Below are positions 16,083-25,500 of a stretch of 64,000 bases of DNA, piece after piece (position 1 is the stretch's first letter; each line of letters starts with the position of its first letter). Below the pieces are notes generated by a model, which was given only the letters and a program-made list of their open reading frames with translations, ran no database searches and had not been told where the DNA came from. Source of the stretch: Paenibacillus sp. FSL H8-0048 (GTDB lineage: Bacteria; Bacillota; Bacilli; Paenibacillales; Paenibacillaceae); NCBI RefSeq assembly GCF_038002825.1, contig NZ_JBBODF010000001.1:1-64000 (forward strand). The letters run 5' to 3'. A program made the position numbers and the translations under genes.

Positions 16083-16341
16083 TAATGCTCCTCATGGCTA
16101 CTCCTCCAGCCAGCTAGCAAATGAGCAAATATAAGTGAGGTAAAACTTAAGATGATCAAAGGACAAGTAACCTATCACCCAAGGGTGATTTATGTGTGTG
16201 GTCTGGCTGATTAGACCCTGAGTACATATGATCCTATAGGTCTGAAGCATCATATGTCACAGATCATGTAAGTATTTAAGAATATAATGTAAGCGTTATC
16301 TATTAACGGTGTACATTTAGATGTAAAAGGAGGAAGACGGC
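16083..16341. other. Gene-free stretch with short inverted repeats
   Basis: No ORF is supported. Short palindromes include ATCACCC-AA-GGGTGAT (16174-16189) and GGTCT...AGACC near 16200-16217. CATATGATCC...CATCATATG lies near 16227-16257. The last 20 bases hold the AAAGGAGGAAG binding site of the following gene. Regulatory use is unknown. Confidence 0.4.
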
Positions 16342-16701
16342 TTGAGCGTCCCGAAGGTTTCCTTTAACATGCTAGTCTTTATGGGTTTTAGCCTTCAGTA
16401 TGCATTGATGCATCTCTTGTCTGCAGGTGAGGTGATTGTGATTTCATCCGCTGAGCTTATCATTTATATGCTGCTTACCTTTGCCGGGCTCGGCAGATTC
16501 TTTCGGCGCAGAAGGCGGGCTCTGAGCGAGAGGGGCTGTGGAGGCACCGGACTTTTTTTCAGCGTGTTATGGACAGTGTCACTCTGCTCCCAGTTCCGTA
16601 AGGAGAACTACCCGGATGCGCTGACTATTATTAATTCACTGGGCGTGTCGGCGGCTGGACTGATTCTGCTTACGGAGATTGTTATTCTGTTCAAGGTATA
16701 A
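16342..16701 (+). CDS. Hypothetical small membrane protein
   Basis: 119 residues from TTG 16342, which has AAAGGAGGAAG at ideal spacing. Membrane segments are visible near residues 8-25, 30-50 (IVISSAELIIYMLLTFAGL), 68-84 and 97-117 (LGVSAAGLILLTEIVILF). A strongly basic loop (RFFRRRRRALSER) follows the second segment, consistent with a cytoplasmic position. No family is recognised. It ends at a bidirectional terminator shared with the convergent APS kinase gene. Confidence 0.55.
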   Translation: MSVPKVSFNMLVFMGFSLQYALMHLLSAGEVIVISSAELIIYMLLTFAGLGRFFRRRRRALSERGCGGTGLFFSVLWTVSLCSQFRKENYPDALTIINSLGVSAAGLILLTEIVILFKV

Positions 16702-16710
16702 GCCAGCTGT

Positions 16711-16758
16711 ACATGAAGAAGCCCCTTTCCTGGATGAAGGATAGGGGCTTCTTCATGT
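16711..16758. terminator. Bidirectional terminator
   Basis: A long near-perfect stem pairs ACATGAAGAAGCCCCTTTCC (16711-16730) with its complement at 16739-16758, separated by 8 bases. It lies between convergent genes and can serve both. Confidence 0.8.
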
Positions 16759-16772
16759 AACAACGGATGGAA

Positions 16773-17300
16773 TTAATAGATATAACCATGGTTCTTCAAG
16801 TAGGCGAGAATCAGCCCGGTGGATTGATCCTCATTATACTGCTCGGTATCCACAATAAGCTCGGGCCGGAGCGGCTCCTCATAGGGGGCAGTCAGGCCGG
16901 TAAAATGCGGAATCTCTCCGGAAAGCGCTTTGCGGTATAAGCCTTTGACATCCCGTCTTGCACATTCCTCGAAGGAGCATTTGACGTAGATTTCCACGAA
17001 AGGCTGGATGCTCTGCCGGATTTGCTCCCTCATGTCCCGGTAAGGGGAGATGAAGGAGGCCAGGACGATGATATCGTTACGGGTCAGGAGCTGCGCCAGA
17101 TAGGCTGCGGTTCTTACATTCAGCGACCGGTCTTCTTTGGAGAAGCCTAACCCCCGGAACAGTTGATTCCTCAAGACATCACCGTCGAGCAGTTCTGTCC
17201 TCACGTTCATTTGTTGCAATCTCTGATTCAGGCAGCGGCAGAGCGTGGTTTTTCCAGAGCCGGACAGGCCGGTGAACCATAGTGTTACTCCGGTATGCAA
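16773..17300 (-). CDS. cysC: Adenylyl-sulfate (APS) kinase
   Basis: 175 residues, the normal CysC length. The P-loop GLSGSGKTT is at 11-19, LLDGDVLRNQLFRGLGFSKE the APS-binding region, FISPYRDMREQIR the lid-proximal motif, and VKGLYRKALSGEIPHFTGL followed by APYEEP the C-terminal signature. The enzyme phosphorylates APS to PAPS with ATP. No sulfurylase or PAPS reductase gene lies nearby. Instead a PAPS-dependent sulfotransferase gene lies 34 bases upstream on the same strand, so the PAPS is probably made as a sulfonate donor rather than for assimilation. Confidence 0.88.
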   Translation of the reverse strand: MHTGVTLWFTGLSGSGKTTLCRCLNQRLQQMNVRTELLDGDVLRNQLFRGLGFSKEDRSLNVRTAAYLAQLLTRNDIIVLASFISPYRDMREQIRQSIQPFVEIYVKCSFEECARRDVKGLYRKALSGEIPHFTGLTAPYEEPLRPELIVDTEQYNEDQSTGLILAYLKNHGYIY

Positions 17301-17334
17301 TGTGCAGCCCCACCTTCCTTGTCAAACGATTAGG

Positions 17335-18099
17335 TTACCAGTTGTAATCTGTCTCATAGCCCATCGGGAAGAGCAGATGGCCTGCCACCTCTTTGAAGCA
17401 AGTCTTCACCTCTTCATTGAACTCGGTCCGCCAGTTCCCGGTTGTGCCGGTGCGGAAGGTATAGGAGGCCTTAGGATTAATATTCTGCTCCATAGCGTCC
17501 AGGATTGTGTCTAGCGGTAATGGCAGCGGCTTGTCAGCCCAGAGATAATGAATCAGCTGTTCCATCGTCCGGCGGCGTGAGCTGTGGCTGTCTACCAAAT
17601 GTTCAAAGGCGATCTGTAAACAGTCCGCTTCCACGCTCCATCCGGCGAACTGCCGATACCATGCGGCGATACTCGGGTATTGGAGCTCTGGTATTCCCTG
17701 GATTAAGGCCAGAAATTGCTGATTCCGGTCCGGTAGAGAGAGCAGATAGGGGCGCAGCGGATGATTAGGATATTTGTCTGTTATGAAATACGTATACGAG
17801 ATTACAACATCTCTTAGGTCACGGTTAAGAAATAACGGCTTAATCTTCAGCTCCCGAAGCATACCTGACCACCGGGGTGAATAGTACACATGTCCTGCTG
17901 TGAAATGTCCGCTGCGGACGAGCTGCAGCCGCTGGTAGTGGAGGCCGGAGTCTTCCGGATAGCCTTCATAGAATTCATGAGGATTCTGCGACATTCCCGG
18001 AATGCCTTCTAAGATCTGTTTCATCAGATGGGTACCGCTCTTGGGGACCGAGTTCAGAAATACTATAGGATATTCAACCGAAGGATCGAATGTATTCAT
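17335..18099 (-). CDS. PAPS-dependent sulfotransferase-domain protein
   Basis: 254 residues. FLNSVPKSGTHLMKQIL (15-31) is the 5'-phosphosulfate loop. LFLNRDLRDVVISYTYF is the 3'-phosphate-binding strand and helix (R-D-x-R-D-x-x-x-S), and FRTGTTGNWRTEFNEEV matches the R-K-G-x-x-G-x-W signature near the C-terminus. The protein transfers sulfate from PAPS to an acceptor hydroxyl or amine; no signal peptide is seen, so it acts in the cytoplasm. The acceptor is unknown. It is followed directly by the APS kinase gene that supplies PAPS. Confidence 0.82.
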   Translation of the reverse strand: MNTFDPSVEYPIVFLNSVPKSGTHLMKQILEGIPGMSQNPHEFYEGYPEDSGLHYQRLQLVRSGHFTAGHVYYSPRWSGMLRELKIKPLFLNRDLRDVVISYTYFITDKYPNHPLRPYLLSLPDRNQQFLALIQGIPELQYPSIAAWYRQFAGWSVEADCLQIAFEHLVDSHSSRRRTMEQLIHYLWADKPLPLPLDTILDAMEQNINPKASYTFRTGTTGNWRTEFNEEVKTCFKEVAGHLLFPMGYETDYNW

Positions 18100-18240
18100 A
18101 CTCTCCTGCGTTCCTCTCTCTGAAATAGCTGCTAGTCATACTCCTCTGTTTATCATATGAAGCTCCGGCTATTGCTGACTAGACAGTATACATAAAAAGC
18201 AAGGGGAAATATGTATGTCCAAGCGGTGCTCCTGCTGAAT

Positions 18241-18459
18241 TTACAAGTCCTGATAAACAATATTTATGAGTTCAATCTTTAAGGTCTGAATCGCTTCCTC
18301 CCGCGGCAGCATAATGAACCGTGATAAATATTCGATGTCCACCGAGAACAGGCTAAGGATATCCTCCATGGACGCTTTATCGCCGCTTTGCGCCCTTTTT
18401 ACGGTCTCGATGAATGGGTAAGGTTTTCCTTCAGGACTTCCAGTCCCTTGCGCTTCCAT
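18241..18459 (-). CDS. Sigma-factor accessory / helix-turn-helix conjugative-transposon-like domain protein (RsoA-like)
   Basis: 72 residues. FIETVKRAQSGDKASMEDIL followed by SLFSVDIEYLSRFIMLPREE and an acidic helix is the small helical domain seen at the N-terminus of split sigma factors and in HTH_16-type proteins. In Bacillus subtilis RsoA supplies a region-2-like part that works with SigO. The start overlaps the preceding sigma-region-4 gene by 61 bases, so the two are translated from one message. The pair sits divergently just before the contractile-tail island and may activate it; that is inferred. Confidence 0.6.
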   Translation of the reverse strand: MEAQGTGSPEGKPYPFIETVKRAQSGDKASMEDILSLFSVDIEYLSRFIMLPREEAIQTLKIELINIVYQDL

Positions 18460-18758
18460 TTGCTAACCCCCTGTTGAGTCATTTGCAGCTCGGCTGCTAC
18501 TTCTTGTTCGGGCATTCCTTCGATGACTGTTTTTTTGATGATATATCTGCATTTTTCCCAAGGCAGCATATCCAGAAGCTCATCGACGAACAACTCAGAT
18601 ACGACCATACTTTCAAAGCTGTTATCGTAGATTTCATTATCGTAGAGCGGATTACTTTCCCGTATAAGCTGAATGCGAGTCTTGTACTGGATTCTCCATG
18701 CTGAGCGTTTTAATAATTTCCTGCAGGTTTCAACTAGTTCGTCATCACAGGTAACCAT
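18399..18758 (-). CDS. Sigma-70-like protein carrying region 4 (SigO/Xpf-like)
   Basis: 119 residues. The C-terminal half, LPWEKCRYIIKKTVIEGMPE then QEVAAELQMTQQGVSKWKRK, is a sigma region 4 helix-turn-helix that would read a -35 element. The N-terminal half lacks a clear region 2, which the overlapping downstream 72-residue gene may provide. Phage-like tail loci such as PBSX carry a comparable positive control factor. The 5' leader (18797-18836) has a strong GCCTG-GGGGAA-CAGGC hairpin on the transcribed strand. It is divergent from the holin gene by 258 bases. Confidence 0.65.
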   Translation of the reverse strand: MVTCDDELVETCRKLLKRSAWRIQYKTRIQLIRESNPLYDNEIYDNSFESMVVSELFVDELLDMLPWEKCRYIIKKTVIEGMPEQEVAAELQMTQQGVSKWKRKGLEVLKENLTHSSRP

Positions 18759-19016
18759 GAATTTTCCTCCCCATGTTCAGTAGTACCTTCATTCTCGGGT
18801 CCAGCGGAGCCTGTTCCCCCAGGCCGGGTCTAACCCATCGCAAGTCCCCTCATATAACAAGTAAAATATTCCATAGATTCCACAACTGACAAAAACAAAA
18901 ATTTACATGATTACTATATTTCTAGCGAAAGTTGTAAAAATTATTTCGGGATTACCTAGTATTACGAGAATAAAGAACAATAGATTGTCGAATTATCCAT
19001 TTAGGAGGCGATGGCG

Positions 19017-19421
19017 ATGAGTGACTATGTAACACCACAGATGATGAGCACCCTAATGACCGTGCTGATTATTCCACTGCTGGGGCTGCTGGCGAGGTCC
19101 GTAATTGCTTATATGAAGCGGGAAATTGCCGGGCTTGAGCAGAGAATCGAGAGTGAGGCATTGAACAGCCTGCTTCAGCGGGCAGGGGATGCTGTTGAAT
19201 CCGCCGTGATTGCCGTCAATCAGACGTTCGTGGAGACGCTCAAGCAACAAGGCGAGTTCGACACGGAGGCGATGAAGAAATCTTTTCTGCTGGCCAAAGA
19301 GAAAGCGATGGCGATCCTGGGGGAATCCGCCCGGAAGGAGCTGAGTGTTGTGATCGGCGACCTCGAGGCATGGCTCGAAACAAAAATCGAAGTTTGTGTG
19401 AACCGCAATAAACAGTTGTAA
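19017..19421 (+). CDS. Phage holin, LLH family
   Basis: 134 residues from ATG 19017, 8 bases after AGGAGG; ATG 19011 is too close to that site. One N-terminal membrane segment (MSTLMTVLIIPLLGLLARSVIAYM) is followed by a long charged helix containing AGDAVESAVIAVNQTFVETL and a region ending in the family's LEAWLETKIE. LLH holins occur in Firmicute prophages and tail-like loci and form membrane lesions that let a lysin reach the wall. It is the first plus-strand gene of the island. Confidence 0.8.
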   Translation: MSDYVTPQMMSTLMTVLIIPLLGLLARSVIAYMKREIAGLEQRIESEALNSLLQRAGDAVESAVIAVNQTFVETLKQQGEFDTEAMKKSFLLAKEKAMAILGESARKELSVVIGDLEAWLETKIEVCVNRNKQL

Positions 19422-19509
19422 AAACCTGTCCGGGTTTCCCTTTGATTAGTAAAGGAGGTCCAGGCTTCACCATGATTACTGTGCTCATTACTAAAAAGTT
19501 AGGGGATGT

Positions 19510-22500
19510 ATGATGAAACATTCAAAAAGGAAATGCAAGCTTGTGCAGCAAGGACGGTTAGGCATCATCAGCAGATGGCTGTGTCTCTCGCTACTGATTC
19601 TGATGCTGGCGCCAGGAGCGGTGTTCGGGTCGGGGAAAATAGCCCGCAACATTCTTCCAGGGCCCGAAGCGGACACCGCATCTGCAGCAGTGTATGAGGC
19701 AGAGCCGCCAATACCGGAGCCGCAGCTTCATCAAGGGGCAACGGTTAAGGATTCGGTCTATAGCTCCGTGTATCAATCGGTGTATGAGATAGATCCTACC
19801 TTGGGAGTCATCCTGAATCATGGAGCCTATCAGATGAGTCTGATGGCACTCAGCAATGTCGAGGGCTCGATGAGCCCGGTATCGCCGCTGCTGCAGCAGA
19901 TCCGGTTGTCGCAGGCCTCGGGTGTGATTCCAGGAGGGCGCGGCTTCATGCTTCCGCAGGTGGTGGCGGTCAAGGATCTGGCGGGTAATCCGCTGCCGGG
20001 TATTCCCGTCACCTTCACCGTCTCGGAGGACAGTACAATTACTGCGGTCATGCGCGGGCTCAACAGTACCGGAATTACAGTGGTGTCGGATGCAAACGGA
20101 TATGCATCTGCGGCTAACAACTATACAGGTTATATAGGTGAAGGCTATCAGGTCTATTCGAAGGGAACCGGGGTCATTAAGACCATGGAGGTAAAAGCTA
20201 CCGTTCCCGGTCTTCAGCCGGTTACCTTCAAGGTAGAGGTCGGAGCCGTAGGCTCTAACCTGATCGATACAACGCCGCCTTCCATTAAAGCCACGGCGGT
20301 GACGGAGAACGGTGCGCCTTACATTGCCGGAACGTGGACGAGTCAATCCGTGACTGTACATTATACGGCAGAGGACACGTTGTCAGCGATCAAATCACTG
20401 ACCCCGGATCAGAAATTTACCGCTGAAGGAGCAGGCCAGACGGCAACGGGCAAGGCTGTTGACAGTGCGGCTACCAGTGATGAGGATAAGAACCACTATT
20501 CCATCGCAACCTTCGGTCCCATTCATATTGATAAAAGCGCTCCGGTTACAGAAGCAGCTGTAACAGGCGCTGAATCCGGCAGCTGGAGCCGGGGGAAGAT
20601 TGCGCTGCATTTTACCGCTGAAGATCCATATTCCGGTGTGGACGCTGTGTATTACAAGCTGGGTGAGAATGCAGCAGTGAGAACTTCCGGCTCCAGCGCG
20701 GCCGTGGAGCTGGAACAGGAAGGAGCGACTACCGTCAGCTACTGGGCAGTGGACAGAACCGGGAATGCAGAAGCTCCCCGCACGGTAGTGGTACAAATTG
20801 ACAAGAGCGGTCCGCTGATCGCCAGTATTCTCAGCCCTGAAGCAAATGAGAAGGGCTGGAACAGCACGGATGTTACGGTCTCTCTTACCGCATCAGATGC
20901 CCACTCCGGAGTGAAGGAGATCCATTATAGACTCGGAGCGGATGGCGAAGAACAGACTCTGGCAGGCAGCACGGCTGCTTTTGACGTCCCGGTGGAGGGC
21001 ATTATCCCTCTGGAGTTCTGGGCCGTTGACCATGCAGGCAACCTGACCGCTGTACAGAAGACCGAAGTGAAGATTGACAAGACGGTCCCGGTCATTACGG
21101 TTCCGGCGAATATTACAATGGAAGCGAAGGCCGTTCGTACCCCAGCCGATATTGGTAAAGCCTCCGTTCAGGATATCTCCATCCCGGATGTTCTCCTGAC
21201 AAATGATGCCCCTGCAGACTATCCAATGGGGACAACTACCGTCAAATGGACAGCGGTGGACCCGGTAGGACTGACCTCCTCACAGGTGCAGAAAATTACT
21301 GTAAAAGACACGACAAAGCCGGTACTAACCGTGCAGGGAGATATGGTTGTGGAAGCTACAGCGGTTAAGACGCCGCTTGTGGTCACCGGAGCGTCGGCTA
21401 CGGATATTTTCCCGGTTATTGTGGTGAATGACGCACCGAAGGAATTCCCTATTGGCCCGACTACCGTCACCTGGATGGCGACCGATGCCAACAGCAATGT
21501 GACTACAGCAACCCAGAAGGTCACCGTAGTAGACAGAACTAAGCCGTTACTGACGGTTCCAGCCGATATTACAAAGGAAGCTGCAGGCCGGAGAACTGTG
21601 GTAGATCCGGGGAAGGCCGCCGCGACAGATATTTTCAAGGTAAATATTACGAATAATGCGCCTGAGGATTATCCGGTGGGCGTAACCAAGGTAAGCTGGA
21701 CGGCTAAGGATGAGAATGGAAATATCACTACAGCAGATCAGCTGATCCGAATTACCGATACCACCAAGCCTGTACTGACAATACCGCAGGATATTACCGT
21801 AGAAGCTACGGCTAGACGGACGAAGGTGAATATTGGACAAGCCGAAGCCAGCGATCTGTTCGATGTGCTGCTAACCAAGGATGCCCCGGCGGATTATCCG
21901 GTGGGTGTAACCAAGGTTACCTGGACTGCCACAGATGAACATGGCAACGTCACCGAGAAAGTGCAGAAGATTACAGTTACAGATACATCGCCTCCACAGT
22001 TAACTGTGCCTGGAGACATCACCGCCGAGGCAACCGGCATTCAGACTCCAGTGGAGCTGGGGGAAGCGTCGGCCAAGGATATTTTCAGTGTTACTGTAAC
22101 CAATAACGCCCCGGAACGCTTCATCTTCGGGACAACAGTCGTTACCTGGACGGCTACAGATGAGAATGGCAACACCACCAAGACAACGCAGACCGTGAAG
22201 ATCGTAGACACGACGAAGCCGTTGGTTACGCTGCCAGGCGGTATAACGGCAGAAGCCACTGGAGCAAAAACAAAGGTAGACATCGGCCAGCCGGTGGTTA
22301 CGGAAATTTTTGCCGTGACAGTTAAGAATGATGCTCCGGCGGAATTCCCGCTCGGACTCACCAAGGTAACATGGACGATTACGGACGAGCATGGCAATGC
22401 AACTAAAGGTACGCAAGAGGTCAAGATCGTAGATACGACCAAACCGGTCATTACAGCACCGGAGGATCTAACGGTAGAGGCAACGGCGGTCAGATCCAAG

Positions 22501-25500
22501 GTCGCTCTGGGCGAGCCGGTGGTCTTCGATCTGTTCGAGACTGAGATCATTAACGATGCTCCGGCTGATTTCCCGGTCGGCACCACGCTGGTTACCTGGA
22601 TGGCCAGTGATCCAAGCGGCAATGTGGCAATCGCGAAGCAGAAGGTGACTGTTGTAGATACGACTGCGCCTAAGCTGTCTATCCCGGCAGACGTCAAGGC
22701 AGAGGCTACAGCTATCAGAACTCCAGTTGTGATTGGAGAGGCCACGGCCACGGATATTTTCCCGGTTACTGTAACGAGCAATGCTCCCGAGAATTATGCT
22801 GTGGGCGTTACCGAGGTTATCTGGACGGCGAAGGATGCTAACGGTCTGGTAACTACCGGCAAGCAAAAGGTGACTGTAGTGGATACCACCTTGCCAATCC
22901 TGACGGTTCCGCAGGATATCAGTGTGGAGGCTACCGCAGTAAATACTCCGGTGCAAATCGGCAAGGCTACGGCTACGGATCTGTTCCCGGTCACGGTGGT
23001 CAGCAATGCTCCGGCCAGCTACCCGCTCGGCAAGACGATTGTTACCTGGAAGGCGACAGATACGAACGGCAACTTCAGCACCGGCACCCAGACGATTACG
23101 GTAAAAGATACAACGGCCCCGGTAATCGCTGATATTCCGGACTACATTGCAGAAGCTACCGGGCAGACAATGCAGATTAAGCTGCCGGTGCCTGCGGTCA
23201 CCGATATCTTCGGAATTGCCGCAGTGAGCAGCAATGCTCCGGTTTCCTATCCGCTGGGCGTGACTGAAGTCACCTGGACAGCGAAGGATGTGAACGGCAA
23301 CGTATCCACGCGCAAGCAAAAGGTTACTATCTTGGATACCACGAAGCCTGTGCTTGCTGTACCGGAGGATATTACTGTAGAAGCGGCGGCGGTTGAGACT
23401 CCGGTGGAGATCGGCGAGGCCACGGCTACGGATATTTTCAAGGTGACGGTGAAGAATAATGCCCCTGAAGCGTATCCGCTGGGCGTAACAGAAGTAGTGT
23501 GGACGGCAACGGATGCGAACGGGAATGTGACTACGAAGGTGCAGAAGATTAAGGTCGTGGACACGACGAAGCCTGTGCTTACTGTACCGGAAGATATTAC
23601 TGTAGAAGCGGCGGCGGTAGAGACTCCGGTAGAGATCGACGTGGCAGCGGCTACGGATATTTTCAAGGTGACAGTGAAGAATAATGCCCCTGAAGCGTAT
23701 CCGCTGGGCGTAACAGAAGTAGTGTGGACAGCAACGGATGCGAACGGCAATGTGACTACGAAGGTGCAGAAGATTAAGGTCGTGGACACGACGAAGCCTG
23801 TACTTGCTGTACCGGAAGATATTACTGTAGAAGCGGCGGCGGTAGAGACTCCGGTAGAGATCGGCGTGGCAGCGGCTACGGATATTTTCAAGGTGACAGT
23901 GAAGAATAATGCCCCTGAAGCGTATCCGCTGGGCGTAACAGAAGTAGTGTGGACGGCAACGGATGCGAACGGGAATGTGACTACGAAGGTGCAGAAGATT
24001 AAGGTCGTGGACACAACGAAGCCTGTGCTTGCTGTACCGGAAGATATTACTGTAGAAGCGGCGGCGGTAGAGACTCCGGTAGAGATCGGCGTGGCAGCGG
24101 CCAAGGATATTTTCAAGGTGACAGTGAAGAATAATGCCCCTGAAGCGTATCCGCTGGGCGTAACAGAAGTAGTGTGGACGGTAACGGATGCGAACGGCAA
24201 TGTGACTACGAAGGTGCAGAAGATTAAGGTCGTGGACACAACGAAGCCAACGCTTACTGTACCGGAGGATCTGTCCGTAGAAGCAACGGCAGTGAAGACT
24301 CCGGTGGAGATCGGGCAAGCGTCTGCTACGGATATTTTCAAGGTGACGGTGACATCGGATGCTCCAGCTGCTTATCCGCTGGGAACAACGACCGTTACCT
24401 GGAAGGCCAAAGATATCAATGGTAACGAGGTAACCGGGGTACAGCGGATTACCGTAGTGGATACGACACAGCCTTTGCTGAAATTCGAAGGACCCCTGCA
24501 GCTGACCAAGGAAGCAACGGCTCTGGAAACCCCGGTAGAACTGGAAGTGCCAGCGGCGCTGGATTTCTTCCCGGTTACTCTAACGACAGATGCTCCGGGA
24601 GAGCATAGCCCGATCACTTCAGAGGAGACCTTAACTGCAAATTTCCCTATCGGTACTACGATTGTGAAATGGACTGCTATAGATAGCAGCGGAAATTCCG
24701 CAGTAGGCATCGTGAAGGTGACTATTGTTGATACGGTCAAGCCTGCGCTTAAGCTTCCAGCTGACATTACTCTAGAAGCAACGGCGCTGAAAACTCCGGT
24801 GGAGATCGGCGTGGCAACGGGGACTGACATTTTCAAGGTAACCGTAACCAGTAATGCCCCTGAAAACTATGTGCTAGGAACCACTGAGGTTACTTGGACC
24901 GCTACGGATGCGAATGGCAATGTTAGCACGGGTGTGCAGAAGATTACGGTAGTGGACACCACGAAGCCAGTGTTGAAGCTTCCGGCTGACAAAACGGTGG
25001 AGGCAACGGCGCTGAAAACTCCGGTGGAGATCGGCGTGGCAACGGGGACGGACATTTTCAAGGTAACAGTAACCAGTAATGCCCCTGAAAACTATGTGCT
25101 AGGAACCACTGAGGTTACTTGGACCGCTACGGATGCGAATGGCAATGTTAGCACGGGTGTGCAGAAGATTACGGTAGTGGACACCACGAAGCCAGTGTTG
25201 AAGCTTCCGGCTGACAAAACGGTGGAGGCAACGGCGCTGAAAACTCCGGTGGAGATCGGCGTGGCAACGGGGACGGACATTTTCAAGGTAACAGTAACCA
25301 GTAATGCCCCTGAAAGCTATGTGCTAGGAACCACTGAGGTTACTTGGACCGCTACGGATGCGAACGGCAATGTCAGCACGGGCGTGCAGAAGATCACGGT
25401 GGTAGATACAACGAAGCCAGTGTTGAAGCTACCGGTTGACAAGACGGTGGAGGCAACGGCGCTGAAAACTCCGGTGGAGATCGGCGTGGCAACGGGGACT

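Noticed and set aside
15819..16085. An 88-codon plus-strand frame
   Set aside because: It is produced by the 51-bp (17-codon) repeat array and encodes only the repeated unit; no start context.
18780..18840. Riboswitch in the leader of the sigma-like genes
   Set aside because: A stable hairpin is present, but no known riboswitch core could be matched.
22468..24318. A 616-codon open frame on the minus strand inside the HYR gene, with further repeated minus-strand frames to about 26090
   Set aside because: These frames mirror the 225-bp repeats of the plus-strand gene; they repeat with the same period, have low-complexity Arg/His- or Ser/Thr-rich products and lack binding sites.
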